From Paenibacillus sp. H1-7 (GTDB lineage Bacteria > Bacillota > Bacilli > Paenibacillales > NBRC-103111): a stretch of 64,000 nt of DNA. This document shows, piece after piece, positions 24,956 to 34,024 of this stretch. How positions within the stretch are numbered: the first letter of the stretch is position 1; every line of letters begins with the position of its first letter. Under the pieces are notes generated by a model. It did no database searches. It was not told the origin of the DNA and saw nothing but the letters and a program-made list of their open reading frames with translations. The position numbers were made by a program, and so were the translations under genes. Where the stretch lies: contig NZ_CP031168.1 in assembly GCF_022354825.1 (NCBI RefSeq), forward strand, positions 6,015,501 to 6,079,500, in the 5' to 3' direction.

Positions 24956-26203
24956 ATGAAAATAACTACAGAGCCATCGCTCATGGACGATGCGAAGGAT
25001 GCCGCATCGCTTCGTTCAAGCCGATTGCTGCTCATGGCCGGAGTCGTGCTCATCGCCGCCAATCTGAGAGCGTCGATCACGGTAGTCGGCCCCTTAGCGG
25101 CATCCATCCGCAATGATACCGGTTTATCCAATGTCATGACAAGCCTGCTTACCGCACTTCCGCTAATAGCATTTGCGCTTATTTCCCCGTTGGCTCCTGC
25201 GCTGTCCCGCCGGTTCGGAACGGAAAGAACGCTGCTCGGCGGTCTGATCGCCCTCGCCGCCGGCATTGTGCTCCGCTCCGTCCCTTCTGCCACGGCGTTA
25301 TATGCCGGCACGGCGATTCTTGGCGCAGCCATTGCTGTAAGTAACGTCATGCTGCCCGCCTTGATCAAGCGCGACTTCGCTCACCAGGTCGGGCTTATGA
25401 CCGGCCTTTATACCGTCTCCATGAGCGGCTTGGCCGGGCTTGCCTCGGGGATCAGCGTGCCGATGGCCGAGGGGCTCGGCCTCGGCTGGCGCGGCTCCCT
25501 CGGCTGCTGGGCACTGTTGGCCGCCGCGGGCATTGCGGTCTGGCTGCCGCAGCTGCGCGGCGCCAAACCATCGCTCTCGGCGCCGGCGCCTGCCAAGGCT
25601 GCCGGGAGTCTATGGCGCTCGCCGCTTGCGTGGCAGGTGACGCTGTTCATGGGGCTGCAATCGCTCGCGTTCTACGTGACGATTGCCTGGCTGCCCGCCA
25701 TCCTGCATGACAGAGGCATGAGCGCGGCGGCCGCCGGGTGGATGCTGTCGCTCATGCAGTTCGTCAGCTTGCCCGCTTCGTTCATCGTGCCGGTGCTGGC
25801 GGGCCGCACGGCAAGCCAACGCGGGCTCGTCGCCTTTACCGCCGCCGCATCCCTGATCGGGTACGGAGGGCTGCTGCTCTTCCCTGCCGCTGCGATGGTG
25901 CCGGTATGGATCGTCTTTATCGGCCTCGGCCTAGGCGCGAGCATCAGCCTGGCGCTTGCATTCTTCGCCCTGCGGTCATCAAGCGCTCCGCAAGCCGCGG
26001 CGCTGTCGGGCATGGCCCAATCGTTCGGCTACCTGCTCGCCGCCCTCGGGCCGATTTTGTTCGGCTGGCTTCACGATCTGACCGGCGGCTGGACCGGTCC
26101 ATTGTTCGTGCTGATCGCCGTTATCGTTTTGTTTTTCATCGTCGGTCTCGGAGCCGGCCGCAACACGCAGCTAAGCTCATCGTCCGAGCAGTCGCAGCAG
26201 TAA
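24956..26203 (+). CDS. MFS transporter, CynX/NimT family
   Basis: 415 residues with 12 predicted membrane helices. The CynX/NimT pattern is seen early: LLLMAGVVLIAANLRASITVVGPL and SNVMTSLLTALPLIAFALISPLAPALSRRFG. AAGGAGTG lies before the ATG. The family includes cyanate importers and 2-nitroimidazole exporters; substrate here is unknown. Control by the divergent XRE-cupin protein is likely. Confidence 0.9.
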   Translation: MKITTEPSLMDDAKDAASLRSSRLLLMAGVVLIAANLRASITVVGPLAASIRNDTGLSNVMTSLLTALPLIAFALISPLAPALSRRFGTERTLLGGLIALAAGIVLRSVPSATALYAGTAILGAAIAVSNVMLPALIKRDFAHQVGLMTGLYTVSMSGLAGLASGISVPMAEGLGLGWRGSLGCWALLAAAGIAVWLPQLRGAKPSLSAPAPAKAAGSLWRSPLAWQVTLFMGLQSLAFYVTIAWLPAILHDRGMSAAAAGWMLSLMQFVSLPASFIVPVLAGRTASQRGLVAFTAAASLIGYGGLLLFPAAAMVPVWIVFIGLGLGASISLALAFFALRSSSAPQAAALSGMAQSFGYLLAALGPILFGWLHDLTGGWTGPLFVLIAVIVLFFIVGLGAGRNTQLSSSSEQSQQ

Positions 26204-26207
26204 GCAA

Positions 26208-26255
26208 AGAAGCCCTTTGTTCCTCCTGCCCGAAGGAACAAGGGCTTCTTTTTCC
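26208..26255 (+). terminator. Terminator of the MFS gene
   Basis: AGAAGCCCTTTGTTCCT pairs with AGGAACAAGGGCTTCT (one bulged T), then TTTTT. Confidence 0.92.
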
Positions 26256-26309
26256 TCCAGCAAAGCTCAGTACAGCTTTTTAGATGGGAATGCCCAGCTG
26301 CCAAAGCAC

Positions 26310-26345
26310 AAAAAAATCGCCCCCTGCGCCAAGGAGCGATTTCTT
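26310..26345 (-). terminator. Terminator of thrC
   Basis: On the minus strand AAATCGCTCC pairs with GGGGGCGATTT (wobble), followed by TTTTTGTG, just past the thrC stop. Confidence 0.85.
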
Positions 26346-26347
26346 GT

Positions 26348-27739
26348 TTATGCGAAAAATTGTTCCAGCTGCTGCACGAGAACCTGCTTATCGTTATCGA
26401 TAACCGTCTGAAATTGCTGCTTATCGAACAATTGAGTAATTTCCGCAGGGAACTGCTGCTTAATATCGACCAATGCGATCGACTCGTTGAATTTGGCCGG
26501 ATGAGCCGTCGCGAACACGACGCAAATTTCGTCTTTGCCGCTGTGTGTTTCATAAGCAGCGACGCCGCAAGCCGTATGCGGATCGAACAAATAGCCGTAA
26601 TCTTTATCGTATTTGCTGATAACATTCAAGCATTGTTGGCCTTGAACTCCTTCAGCGACGAAGTCTTGAGCCACCTTCGCAAGATCCTCCGGACCGAATT
26701 CGATCTTGCCTTCGGTGCGGAACCGGTTCATGATTTCAGCCACTTTATCCGCATTCTTGTTATTCAGATAATACAAGTATCTCTCGAAGTTGCTCGCAAT
26801 CTGAATATCCATCGACGGGCTGTAGGTGCTGTGGAAATCGCCCGGCATATAAATGCCTTCCTTGACGAACCGCTCCAAGATGTTGTTCTCGTTCGTAGCC
26901 AAAATGAGCTTGCCGATAGGAAGACCCATTTGTTTGGCCAAATAGCCGGAGAAAATGTTGCCGAAGTTGCCTGTCGGCACGCTGAAATTGATTTTGCCTA
27001 CATTTTGCTTTTTCGCAATTTGGAAGTAAGCATAGAAATAATAAACGGTTTGGGATAAAATCCGTACGAAATTGATCGAGTTGATCGCTCTCAAATGATA
27101 TTGCTGCTTAAACTCAATATCCGCGAACAGCTCCTTGATTGCTTGCTGACAATCGTCGAAGTTGCCTTTGACGGACAAATTCAGAACGTTGTCGTCCTGC
27201 ACTGTTGTCATTTGCAGCTCTTGAACCTTGCTGACCTTTTGGTGCGGATGCAAAATACAAATGCGGATGCCTTCCTTGCCCCGAACGCCTTGAATTGCCG
27301 CTGCGCCCGTATCGCCGGAGGTTGCCCCAAGAATATTAATTATTTCATTGCGTCGCGTCGCTACATAGGAATACAGGTTACCCATGAACTGTAGCGCCAC
27401 ATCTTTAAAGGCAAATGTCGGGCCGTGGAATAGCTCGAGGACGTACAGCTGCTCATTAATTTGCTTTAACGGAGTAACAGCCGGATCCCGGAAGGTGGAA
27501 TAGCTGTCATAGACCAGCTTTTTCAAATCCTCATATGGAATCTCGTCGTTCGTATAATACGAGAATATTTCAAGCATCAAATCCTGATAGGACAGGCTTT
27601 GCCATTCCTTCAGCTTATCCTCCGAGATCTGAGGGATTTCACTCGGGATCACAAGACCTCCGTCGTTAGCCAGCCCCATTAAAAACGCATCGATGAATCC
27701 ACATTTCTCTACCTTGCCTCGCGTGCTAATATAGTCCAT
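26348..27739 (-). CDS. thrC: Threonine synthase
   Basis: 463 residues from ATG 27739 (AAGGGG 7 bases upstream; the longer frame would add MYAKGIS). It is the long, E. coli/yeast-type threonine synthase, a PLP enzyme turning O-phosphohomoserine into threonine. The PLP lysine is Lys112 in HGPTFAFKDVALQF, and the phosphate-binding Gly loop is FSVPTGNFGNIF (about 258). B. subtilis ThrC is the short form, so the long form is a difference worth noting. No hom or thrB lies beside it; monocistronic. Confidence 0.93.
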   Translation of the reverse strand: MDYISTRGKVEKCGFIDAFLMGLANDGGLVIPSEIPQISEDKLKEWQSLSYQDLMLEIFSYYTNDEIPYEDLKKLVYDSYSTFRDPAVTPLKQINEQLYVLELFHGPTFAFKDVALQFMGNLYSYVATRRNEIINILGATSGDTGAAAIQGVRGKEGIRICILHPHQKVSKVQELQMTTVQDDNVLNLSVKGNFDDCQQAIKELFADIEFKQQYHLRAINSINFVRILSQTVYYFYAYFQIAKKQNVGKINFSVPTGNFGNIFSGYLAKQMGLPIGKLILATNENNILERFVKEGIYMPGDFHSTYSPSMDIQIASNFERYLYYLNNKNADKVAEIMNRFRTEGKIEFGPEDLAKVAQDFVAEGVQGQQCLNVISKYDKDYGYLFDPHTACGVAAYETHSGKDEICVVFATAHPAKFNESIALVDIKQQFPAEITQLFDKQQFQTVIDNDKQVLVQQLEQFFA

Positions 27740-27962
27740 ACTAATCCCCTTCGCGTACAATAATTCACTCTATTATAGCAAAAACTTGTCGCTTAATGAA
27801 GAAAAATGGTACAAACACTTTTGTATTGCAGCGAAAATCCGCCCCGAATGGATCAGCGAACGATTTCCGCCGTCAAAATTAGAAGAAATCTCACCGGATG
27901 GTAACAAAAACATCATAACGGATCGGCATAAACATGGTATGCTTGTACAAGGAGGTGAACGA

Positions 27963-28721
27963 ATGAATTACATTGTCATCGATCTGGAGTTTAACGGCCG
28001 GAAGCATTACGACATTTACCCGATGGAAATTATCGAGATCGGCGCCGTGAAGCTGGACGAGCAGCTGGAAGTCGTAGACACGTTTCAGAGCTACATTAAA
28101 CCGAACTTTTATATTAATAGATTCGCTCTGCAATTTTGCGGCATCAGCAAGGAAACGCTGCAGCAAAGCAATTCTTTCTCAGAAGTAATGGAAGAATTCC
28201 GGGCTTTTTGCGGCGAGGAGTACAAGCTTCTGGCTTGGGGCGGAGGCGACTTTTTCCACCTGTTCCTGGATTGCAAGGTCAACCAGCAAAACAATGAATG
28301 GCTCGTCAATATGCTGGATGTGACGGCATTTTTCGAAGGCGGTCTTCAGCAGGCTTTGGCCGATCATCAGCTGGAACCGGTCGGACAGCATCATTCGGCA
28401 TTGGACGATGCCTTGAACACGGCAAGATTGCTTCGCTTGAAACCGGAAATCGCCGCTTCTACCGCTTATTTTGTACCGAATCAGTTCAAGCTATGTACCG
28501 GCGGCATTAAAAAGTGGATTACGCTATCGCTGGATCAAGCTATTGAAAAAGAGGAACTACTGACTTGGAAGCAGTTTGCCGACGACGATAAAGTCCGTAC
28601 TTATTTCAGAATCATGAGACTGGTTCCGGAAGAAAAAGAGATGGTAAAGGAACTGTTCAACAAATTTTATCATGCCAAATACGGAAGAAAAGCAAGAAAA
28701 ACACAGCAGCAGCTCGCGTAA
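27963..28721 (+). CDS. DEDDh-type 3'-5' exonuclease (KapD/ERI-1-like)
   Basis: 252 residues from ATG 27963, which has AAGGAGGTG 5 bases upstream. The nuclease core (1-175) carries the DEDD acid motifs: IVIDLEFN (Asp/Glu, about 7-9), the middle Asp in LLAWGGGDFFHL, and HHSALDDALNTARLL (His/Asp, about 142-147). In B. subtilis the similar KapD inhibits the KinA pathway to sporulation. The C-terminal 75 residues are basic and not recognised. Single gene with a terminator. Confidence 0.85.
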   Translation: MNYIVIDLEFNGRKHYDIYPMEIIEIGAVKLDEQLEVVDTFQSYIKPNFYINRFALQFCGISKETLQQSNSFSEVMEEFRAFCGEEYKLLAWGGGDFFHLFLDCKVNQQNNEWLVNMLDVTAFFEGGLQQALADHQLEPVGQHHSALDDALNTARLLRLKPEIAASTAYFVPNQFKLCTGGIKKWITLSLDQAIEKEELLTWKQFADDDKVRTYFRIMRLVPEEKEMVKELFNKFYHAKYGRKARKTQQQLA

Positions 28722-29035
28722 GCTCTCATCATACCGTCCGGCCCGAGTATTGCCCCGGCTAACAAAGGCAATGTCAAAAACCGTCCTGGATCAAGGACGG
28801 TTTTGCCATGTTTATAAGCACTTACACGTTATATTCCGGATTGGGGTACCGAAAAGCCGCTCCCCGACCTTCGGTTTCGGCTCGCACGTATCGAGGAAGA
28901 AGTTTACTTTTGCACACTATTTTACATATGGAGTCTCTCTTCCATGATCGCAAGTGTCATAGCGCTGGAAACATGTATAGAAAGGAAGGACAAGGAAATA
29001 ATTAGGGTAAACTCGCAGCCTGGATGTGACATGAA
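28722..29035. other. 314-base gap before the second gerA operon
   Basis: It holds a terminator at 28776-28804 and, beyond it, sequence in which I see no gene. An imperfect inverted repeat, CCGAAA..TTTCGG, lies near 28849-28880. No sigma-G -10 box of the form CATNHTA at the right spacing was found, unlike at the first gerA operon. Confidence 0.6.
28776..28804 (+). terminator. Terminator of the exonuclease gene
   Basis: AAAACCGTCC pairs with GGACGGTTTT around a 9-base centre. Confidence 0.85.
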
Positions 29036-30367
29036 GTGGATTTAATCGGCAGCTTGCAAGCCAAATACAGAAATGATTCGGATTTACTGCTCCAGCGGAC
29101 TTTTCTTGCCAATATCCCTATTACCTTGATTGGATTTAATTCGCTGATCGATTTACCTCAAACGATGCTTCTTCTTCAGTTGAAGGTTCAGAACGCCATT
29201 TCCTCTAATCAGCCGATAGATGATCTGTTGAACGGGATTGGGAATATCCTTCTTCACCCCGACGAATCGGCGCTTGTTGCGGAAATGGTCAAAGGACAAC
29301 TCCTACTCTTCATTGAACATCGCGGAATCTGGGTGAATGTCACTCCGACGGCTCCCGTCCTGACCCGTGCTATCGAAGCGCCTACCACGGAAAACGTCAT
29401 GCGCGGCTCTATCAGCGCCTTCAACGAAGATATCGAAACGAATATCGGGATTATGAAAAAACAGCTCAATTCACCCCAGCTGCATACGAAATCGTATTGG
29501 CTAGGTACCATTCAACGAAAAAGACTTGCTCTTCTGTACGTAGAAGGGCGGGTCGATTCAAAATTGCTTCATGCTATAGTAGAGCGTATCGAATCTCACC
29601 TGGAGCAAGATGTTCAGGATTTGAAATCGTTGAACAAAGTGCTCGGGTTTACCGATTGGACGCTCGTTACCAATTACAATACGACCGAACTTCCCGAGAA
29701 CGCTTCTAACGCCCTCATGCGAGGCAAAGCCGTCCTGCTGCTCGATCGCTTTCCTTATGCCCTTATTTTACCAAGCAGTTTATGGGACATGTTCGCTGTT
29801 GAAAACGACCGTAACTTCCCGATCGTCTTTATGGCTCTAATGCGTTTATTGCGTATCGGAGGCGTATTGGGCAACATCCTCATGCCCGGACTCTATGTTG
29901 CCTTAGTATCCGTAAATCCCGATGTGCTGCGGATTGAGCTCGCCCTGTCCATTGCCGAGAGCCGCGCCGGGGTCCCCTACCCTGCATTCATAGAAACGAT
30001 CCTGCTGCTGTTCGTATTGGAATTGATTCTGGAAGCGAGCGTCCGGCTCCCCAAGAGCATCGGTCCAACTATTACGATGGTAGGAGGCATTATTCTCGGA
30101 CAAGCGGTAGTAGCAGCCAAGCTGGTCAGCAATCTTCTCATTATTATCCTGGCCGCGACATTCATAGCCAGCTCGACGGTATCGGGATTCCAAAATTCAA
30201 TCAGCATTCGCATGTTTAAGTACGTCATTCTGATCTTGTCCGCTATATACGGTGTGCTGGGATTGCTGTCCGGATTGGTGCTCATATGCGCCTATGTGGC
30301 CAGCGTTACTTCATTCGGCGTCCCTTATCTGCAATTACCAAAACCCAAGGATGAGTCCAATGGATAA
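29036..30367 (+). CDS. gerAA: Spore germination receptor subunit A (GerA family), second copy
   Basis: 443 residues. The start is GTG 29036; an in-frame stop at 29027 rules out any earlier start. The ribosome binding site is weak. The N-terminus YRNDSDLLLQRTFL corresponds to the SSD region where GerA proteins begin. A soluble half (to about 225) precedes about five membrane segments with MPGLYVALVSVNPDVLRIEL and AESRAGVPYPAFIE, the same signatures as in the first gerAA. It is shorter at the N-terminus than the 469-residue first copy. First of three coupled genes; the stop overlaps gerAB. Confidence 0.93.
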   Translation: MDLIGSLQAKYRNDSDLLLQRTFLANIPITLIGFNSLIDLPQTMLLLQLKVQNAISSNQPIDDLLNGIGNILLHPDESALVAEMVKGQLLLFIEHRGIWVNVTPTAPVLTRAIEAPTTENVMRGSISAFNEDIETNIGIMKKQLNSPQLHTKSYWLGTIQRKRLALLYVEGRVDSKLLHAIVERIESHLEQDVQDLKSLNKVLGFTDWTLVTNYNTTELPENASNALMRGKAVLLLDRFPYALILPSSLWDMFAVENDRNFPIVFMALMRLLRIGGVLGNILMPGLYVALVSVNPDVLRIELALSIAESRAGVPYPAFIETILLLFVLELILEASVRLPKSIGPTITMVGGIILGQAVVAAKLVSNLLIIILAATFIASSTVSGFQNSISIRMFKYVILILSAIYGVLGLLSGLVLICAYVASVTSFGVPYLQLPKPKDESNG

Positions 30368-31448
30368 AAGTATTCAAGTCATGCTCATGTATATTTTGAC
30401 TCATGTGGGACTCATCTTCTTTGTATATCCCGCAGATATCGTTTGCAGTATGGAGATCGGCCATTGGTTAGCCGTTACGGTCGGGTTCGCGATTCATATT
30501 ATTTTTGTGATTGTGTATATGAAGGGCTTGAGCTATTTTAACAGGCAAGATTTGATCGATATTTATTTGACTGCAGGCAAAGCGGCTGCCATAGCCCTGT
30601 TAACCCCGGTTCTTTTTTATTTGCTGGCAGTCAATATTATTACCGTGAGAGCTTATTCGGAGATCGTTTCGCTAAATTTCCTTTCCGATACTCCCTTATG
30701 GGTCATTATGCTCCTATTGGTAGCTGTATCCACCTTCATGGCCGTATTGGGCATAGAATCGCTGTTTCGTACGGCATTATTGATGGCATTCCTGTTCCTT
30801 CCTTTGGTGGCGTTCGTCTTGTTAACCGTGTTCCAAAATGCCGACTGGCATTATTTGCTGCCCTTGGCGGACCGGAAAGCGCTATCGTTCTCGTTTGTTG
30901 CGAACCGGTCTTTTTTACAAGGTTTATTCGCCTTCGCGGGAGGCTTCCTGTTCCTCGGATTCGTTACGCCCTATGTTAAGTATCGTTCCCGGAATATTGT
31001 ATGGGCTAGCCTATTGCTTCTCCCTTTATTTATCATCTCGGTCTATGCGCCGGTTCTTACATTCGGTCAGCATACGGCTTCGCTGTTACAGTTTCCTTTT
31101 ATCACGACGATTGATACTCTCCATATTGATTGGTTGATGTTCGAGCGGGTTACTATGTTTTTCTTGCTTAGCATGGTAACCTTCGTCATGTTGTTTATGT
31201 CGCTCGTATTGTGGAAAACGAAACGAATACTGCATCGCTGCATACCTTCCGTTAAACCTATCTATATCACGCTGGCTCTTGCGATCGTCATTTTTGCAGT
31301 TTGCTTACAAATTCCTGATTGGAAGCTTGTAGAGCAGCTGTTTTGGTGGAACACCATTTTGCGACTCTATGTCATTACAGTAATCCCCATCATGACACTC
31401 GTGTTGGGCATTCGTCACAAACGAAAGGACTTCAATGGGCATGGCTAA
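30360..31448 (+). CDS. gerAB: Spore germination permease-like subunit B (GerAB family), second copy
   Basis: 362 residues, about ten membrane helices. Start ATG 30360 (AAGG 9 bases upstream) lies inside the end of gerAA. The N-terminus (MDKSIQVMLMYILTHVGLIF) has lost the GQMGFL..GVGILSLP motif of the first copy, so this is a divergent receptor rather than a recent duplicate. The rest shows the usual spore-permease helices and ends with a basic tail. It probably binds a different germinant. Confidence 0.9.
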   Translation: MDKSIQVMLMYILTHVGLIFFVYPADIVCSMEIGHWLAVTVGFAIHIIFVIVYMKGLSYFNRQDLIDIYLTAGKAAAIALLTPVLFYLLAVNIITVRAYSEIVSLNFLSDTPLWVIMLLLVAVSTFMAVLGIESLFRTALLMAFLFLPLVAFVLLTVFQNADWHYLLPLADRKALSFSFVANRSFLQGLFAFAGGFLFLGFVTPYVKYRSRNIVWASLLLLPLFIISVYAPVLTFGQHTASLLQFPFITTIDTLHIDWLMFERVTMFFLLSMVTFVMLFMSLVLWKTKRILHRCIPSVKPIYITLALAIVIFAVCLQIPDWKLVEQLFWWNTILRLYVITVIPIMTLVLGIRHKRKDFNGHG

Positions 31449-32523
31449 TAGAAATGGCTTGAAGCTGACGGTTCGAACGTTCCTTATCGTGGCATCATTA
31501 CTGGTCTTGAGCGGGTGCTGGGATATTAAAGATATCAATCATCGGGCTTTGCCGATTGTTATGGGGATTTCCAAAGTAGACGGAGATTATAAAGTGTATC
31601 TGCAAGTTCCCGAACCATACAAGGGCGGAATGCAAATGCGGGTTGTCAGCGGCACCGGAACCACCATCAGTGAGATTGTGGACCGGATCAGCGCGAATAT
31701 GGAAAGCAGTGTGGATTTGCTGCACTTAAAAATCATTCTCCTGGACAAGTCCTTTGTACAGCAAGGGGTCAATGACAGTATAGCCAGCTTCATGCGTTCC
31801 CGGGATATTTCAGCGAAAACGATGGTAGTCATATGCAGCGATAATCTGGAAACCTTCTTTGAGCAGTTGAATCAGGCGGCAAAAAGAAACAGTACGGTGC
31901 TGTACGACTTCTTCGAGAACAGTGCCGGATGGAATCCGCAAATCGCTCAAACCCGCGTCTGGGAGCTCTTTCGCAGCATCCACTCTTTCACGCATGACGT
32001 TGCCATTCCGATAGTAAAGGCAGGCCGCTCAACTCCCATTGAGAGCGACGGCTCCGCCGTGATCAAGAACGGCAAGATGGTGGACCGGATATCTATGGAT
32101 GAAACGCTGCTATTTAACGCATTCAAAGGGTTAAGCACCCAAGGGAGAATCGAGGTGCTGGATCACGCCTCCGTGTTGATCCTAAACAATAGGATGTCCC
32201 ACAAAAGCTCTATAAAGGATAATAAGGCGCTGCTGAGCAGCCGCATTCAGTTAAAGGTCACGATACTGGAAACAAAAGGGAATATAACCCTCGATTCAAT
32301 ACGCAACGAGCTGCAGCAGCTTATTTCAACCCGCTTCCAGTCGATGTTCCGCAGGCTGCAAGCCAAGGAAGCGGATATTTTGGGCGTCGGACAATATTTC
32401 CGCAATAAAGTCCCCAGGGACCGTTTGGCCTCCTGGAGATCCGAATATTATCCTTCCATGAAGCTTAATCTCGAGGTCAACACGATCATCCAAAATCAAG
32501 GTAACCTCAGAACGCTTGATTAG
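31435..32523 (+). CDS. gerAC: Spore germination lipoprotein subunit C (GerAC family), second copy
   Basis: 362 residues. ATG 31435 follows AAAGGA by 5 bases; ATG 31441 is also possible. The lipobox VLSGC (Cys about 27) is followed by WDIKDINHRALP, the usual GerAC beginning, and the C-terminal GerAC region includes ILGVGQYFRNKVPRDRLASW. Overlaps gerAB at its start and the convergent MATE-like gene by 17 bases at its end. Confidence 0.92.
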   Translation: MGMANRNGLKLTVRTFLIVASLLVLSGCWDIKDINHRALPIVMGISKVDGDYKVYLQVPEPYKGGMQMRVVSGTGTTISEIVDRISANMESSVDLLHLKIILLDKSFVQQGVNDSIASFMRSRDISAKTMVVICSDNLETFFEQLNQAAKRNSTVLYDFFENSAGWNPQIAQTRVWELFRSIHSFTHDVAIPIVKAGRSTPIESDGSAVIKNGKMVDRISMDETLLFNAFKGLSTQGRIEVLDHASVLILNNRMSHKSSIKDNKALLSSRIQLKVTILETKGNITLDSIRNELQQLISTRFQSMFRRLQAKEADILGVGQYFRNKVPRDRLASWRSEYYPSMKLNLEVNTIIQNQGNLRTLD

Positions 32524-33868
32524 CCGTTTTTCCCGAAGCTGTCCTGCTTGCCCGCAGAACGTAGAGCACAACCCCTATCTCGGCAGCTAGCCCGAGAGAC
32601 TGCGCCAGCGCCCCGATGGAGCCGCTCCAATAGGGCACAATCCGGACAAGGACTACGAGCATAAGGATAGCCACAGCTACATTGCATGCCTGCGACCATA
32701 CCATAACCTTCGTCTGGCCCCGCAGCATGAGCAGACCATTGAGATAATCAAGCCATGGAAATACCAGGTTCATGATCATAAACCAGCGGAGAGCCTGCAG
32801 CGTTTCCTTCATCAAGGGCGAACCGGCCTGCACCCCTATTACGTGCTCGAGAAACCACGGACCGGCCGGAGAGTAGCCCAGGATCGATACGAGTACAGCA
32901 GGGAGAAACGCTACCGTGACGGCAAAACGGAACACTTTCCGTGCATTGACGTGATAGAAATTCAACACGATTTGATGCAAATACGAAAAGAAGCTCTGCA
33001 TCAAATGAGCCAAATTCAATGCGATGGCAAACGAAGCGATAGCGAGCTCCATATTGCCCGTCGTGCCTAGAGCGGCATTTATCGCAGGATCAATCATCAC
33101 GGCCAAAAACGATGAGACCATTAGAGGACGGTAGAAGCGAAAAATGTGCGCTTTGTTCGTGACCGGGTGCCCTTCCAGCTTTTCCGGAATGTCACGCCGC
33201 AACAGCGAGCGCCCTTCGATTACGCTGATGATGCATTCGATCGCCATGCCGGTCAAAAATATCAACGCTCCCACCGAACCGCTCGTTACTTTGTCCGCGG
33301 AGACAAAATAAGCAGCGACCAGGAACATGCCGATCAGCCGGATTCCCATGCCGATGGTCAACCATTTGGTCCGCAGGTTCACGATAATAATCCCGTGGAA
33401 CAAACAGCGGACGCCGGAAAATAGAATAACGAGATTCAGCCATTGAAACACGTTGACGATTTCCGGCACTTGCGACGGCTCGGCCCCGAACAAGCGGATG
33501 AATACCCATGGTCCCATAGGGGTATAGCTGATCAGCGAGCCGACAATCAAGCAGCACACAAGAAGATAAGCCGCTATGGCTGACATCGCCCGGAACGACA
33601 CCTTGTCGCGCACCAGCGCCGAGCAGGTCTGGCGCAGCAATATGGCCGGACGTTCTATTACGTCCATTAAGCTCAAAGCGATCGTATAGCTTGCGATCAG
33701 CAGCTCCGGATGAGCCGAACGGGCCAGCGTCCCGTTAATAATAACATGCGATATCATGACGAGACTGGCCGAGGCGCCAAGAGGAAGGAAAAATAACAGC
33801 AGCTGTCTGAAGGACAATGCTTGGAACGGGGCTGCGCCGGAACGCTGCGGTACTGGGCTTGTTTGCAT
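32507..33868 (-). CDS. MATE/MOP-superfamily membrane transporter
   Basis: 453 residues with about 12 membrane helices in two similar halves (breakpoint about 215). It looks like the MOP flippase/MATE group (LLFFLPLGASASLVMISHVIINGTLA at the start; symmetrical FYRPLMVSSFLAVMIDPAINAALG in the second half). Substrate is unknown. AGGAGAGAG precedes the ATG. No regulator or partner gene is nearby; it is convergent with the second gerA operon. Confidence 0.75.
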   Translation of the reverse strand: MQTSPVPQRSGAAPFQALSFRQLLLFFLPLGASASLVMISHVIINGTLARSAHPELLIASYTIALSLMDVIERPAILLRQTCSALVRDKVSFRAMSAIAAYLLVCCLIVGSLISYTPMGPWVFIRLFGAEPSQVPEIVNVFQWLNLVILFSGVRCLFHGIIIVNLRTKWLTIGMGIRLIGMFLVAAYFVSADKVTSGSVGALIFLTGMAIECIISVIEGRSLLRRDIPEKLEGHPVTNKAHIFRFYRPLMVSSFLAVMIDPAINAALGTTGNMELAIASFAIALNLAHLMQSFFSYLHQIVLNFYHVNARKVFRFAVTVAFLPAVLVSILGYSPAGPWFLEHVIGVQAGSPLMKETLQALRWFMIMNLVFPWLDYLNGLLMLRGQTKVMVWSQACNVAVAILMLVVLVRIVPYWSGSIGALAQSLGLAAEIGVVLYVLRASRTASGKTANQAF

Positions 33869-33966
33869 TGCAGAATCTCTCTCCTATCGTTGTCTGCCAT
33901 CTGCCGTTGCGGCTATGGATGCTCCATTATTTCTGCACGGTGCTCTCATTTCCTTCCATCTCATGG

Positions 33967-34001
33967 CAAAAAAAAGCCGGCATCCATTGGAGTACCGGCT
34001 T
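33967..34001 (-). terminator. Terminator of uxaC
   Basis: On the minus strand AAGCCGG pairs with CCGGCTT, followed by TTTTTT; it lies 24 bases past the uxaC stop. Confidence 0.88.
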
Positions 34002-34024
34002 GTATGAACAGTTCTTATTCGCGA

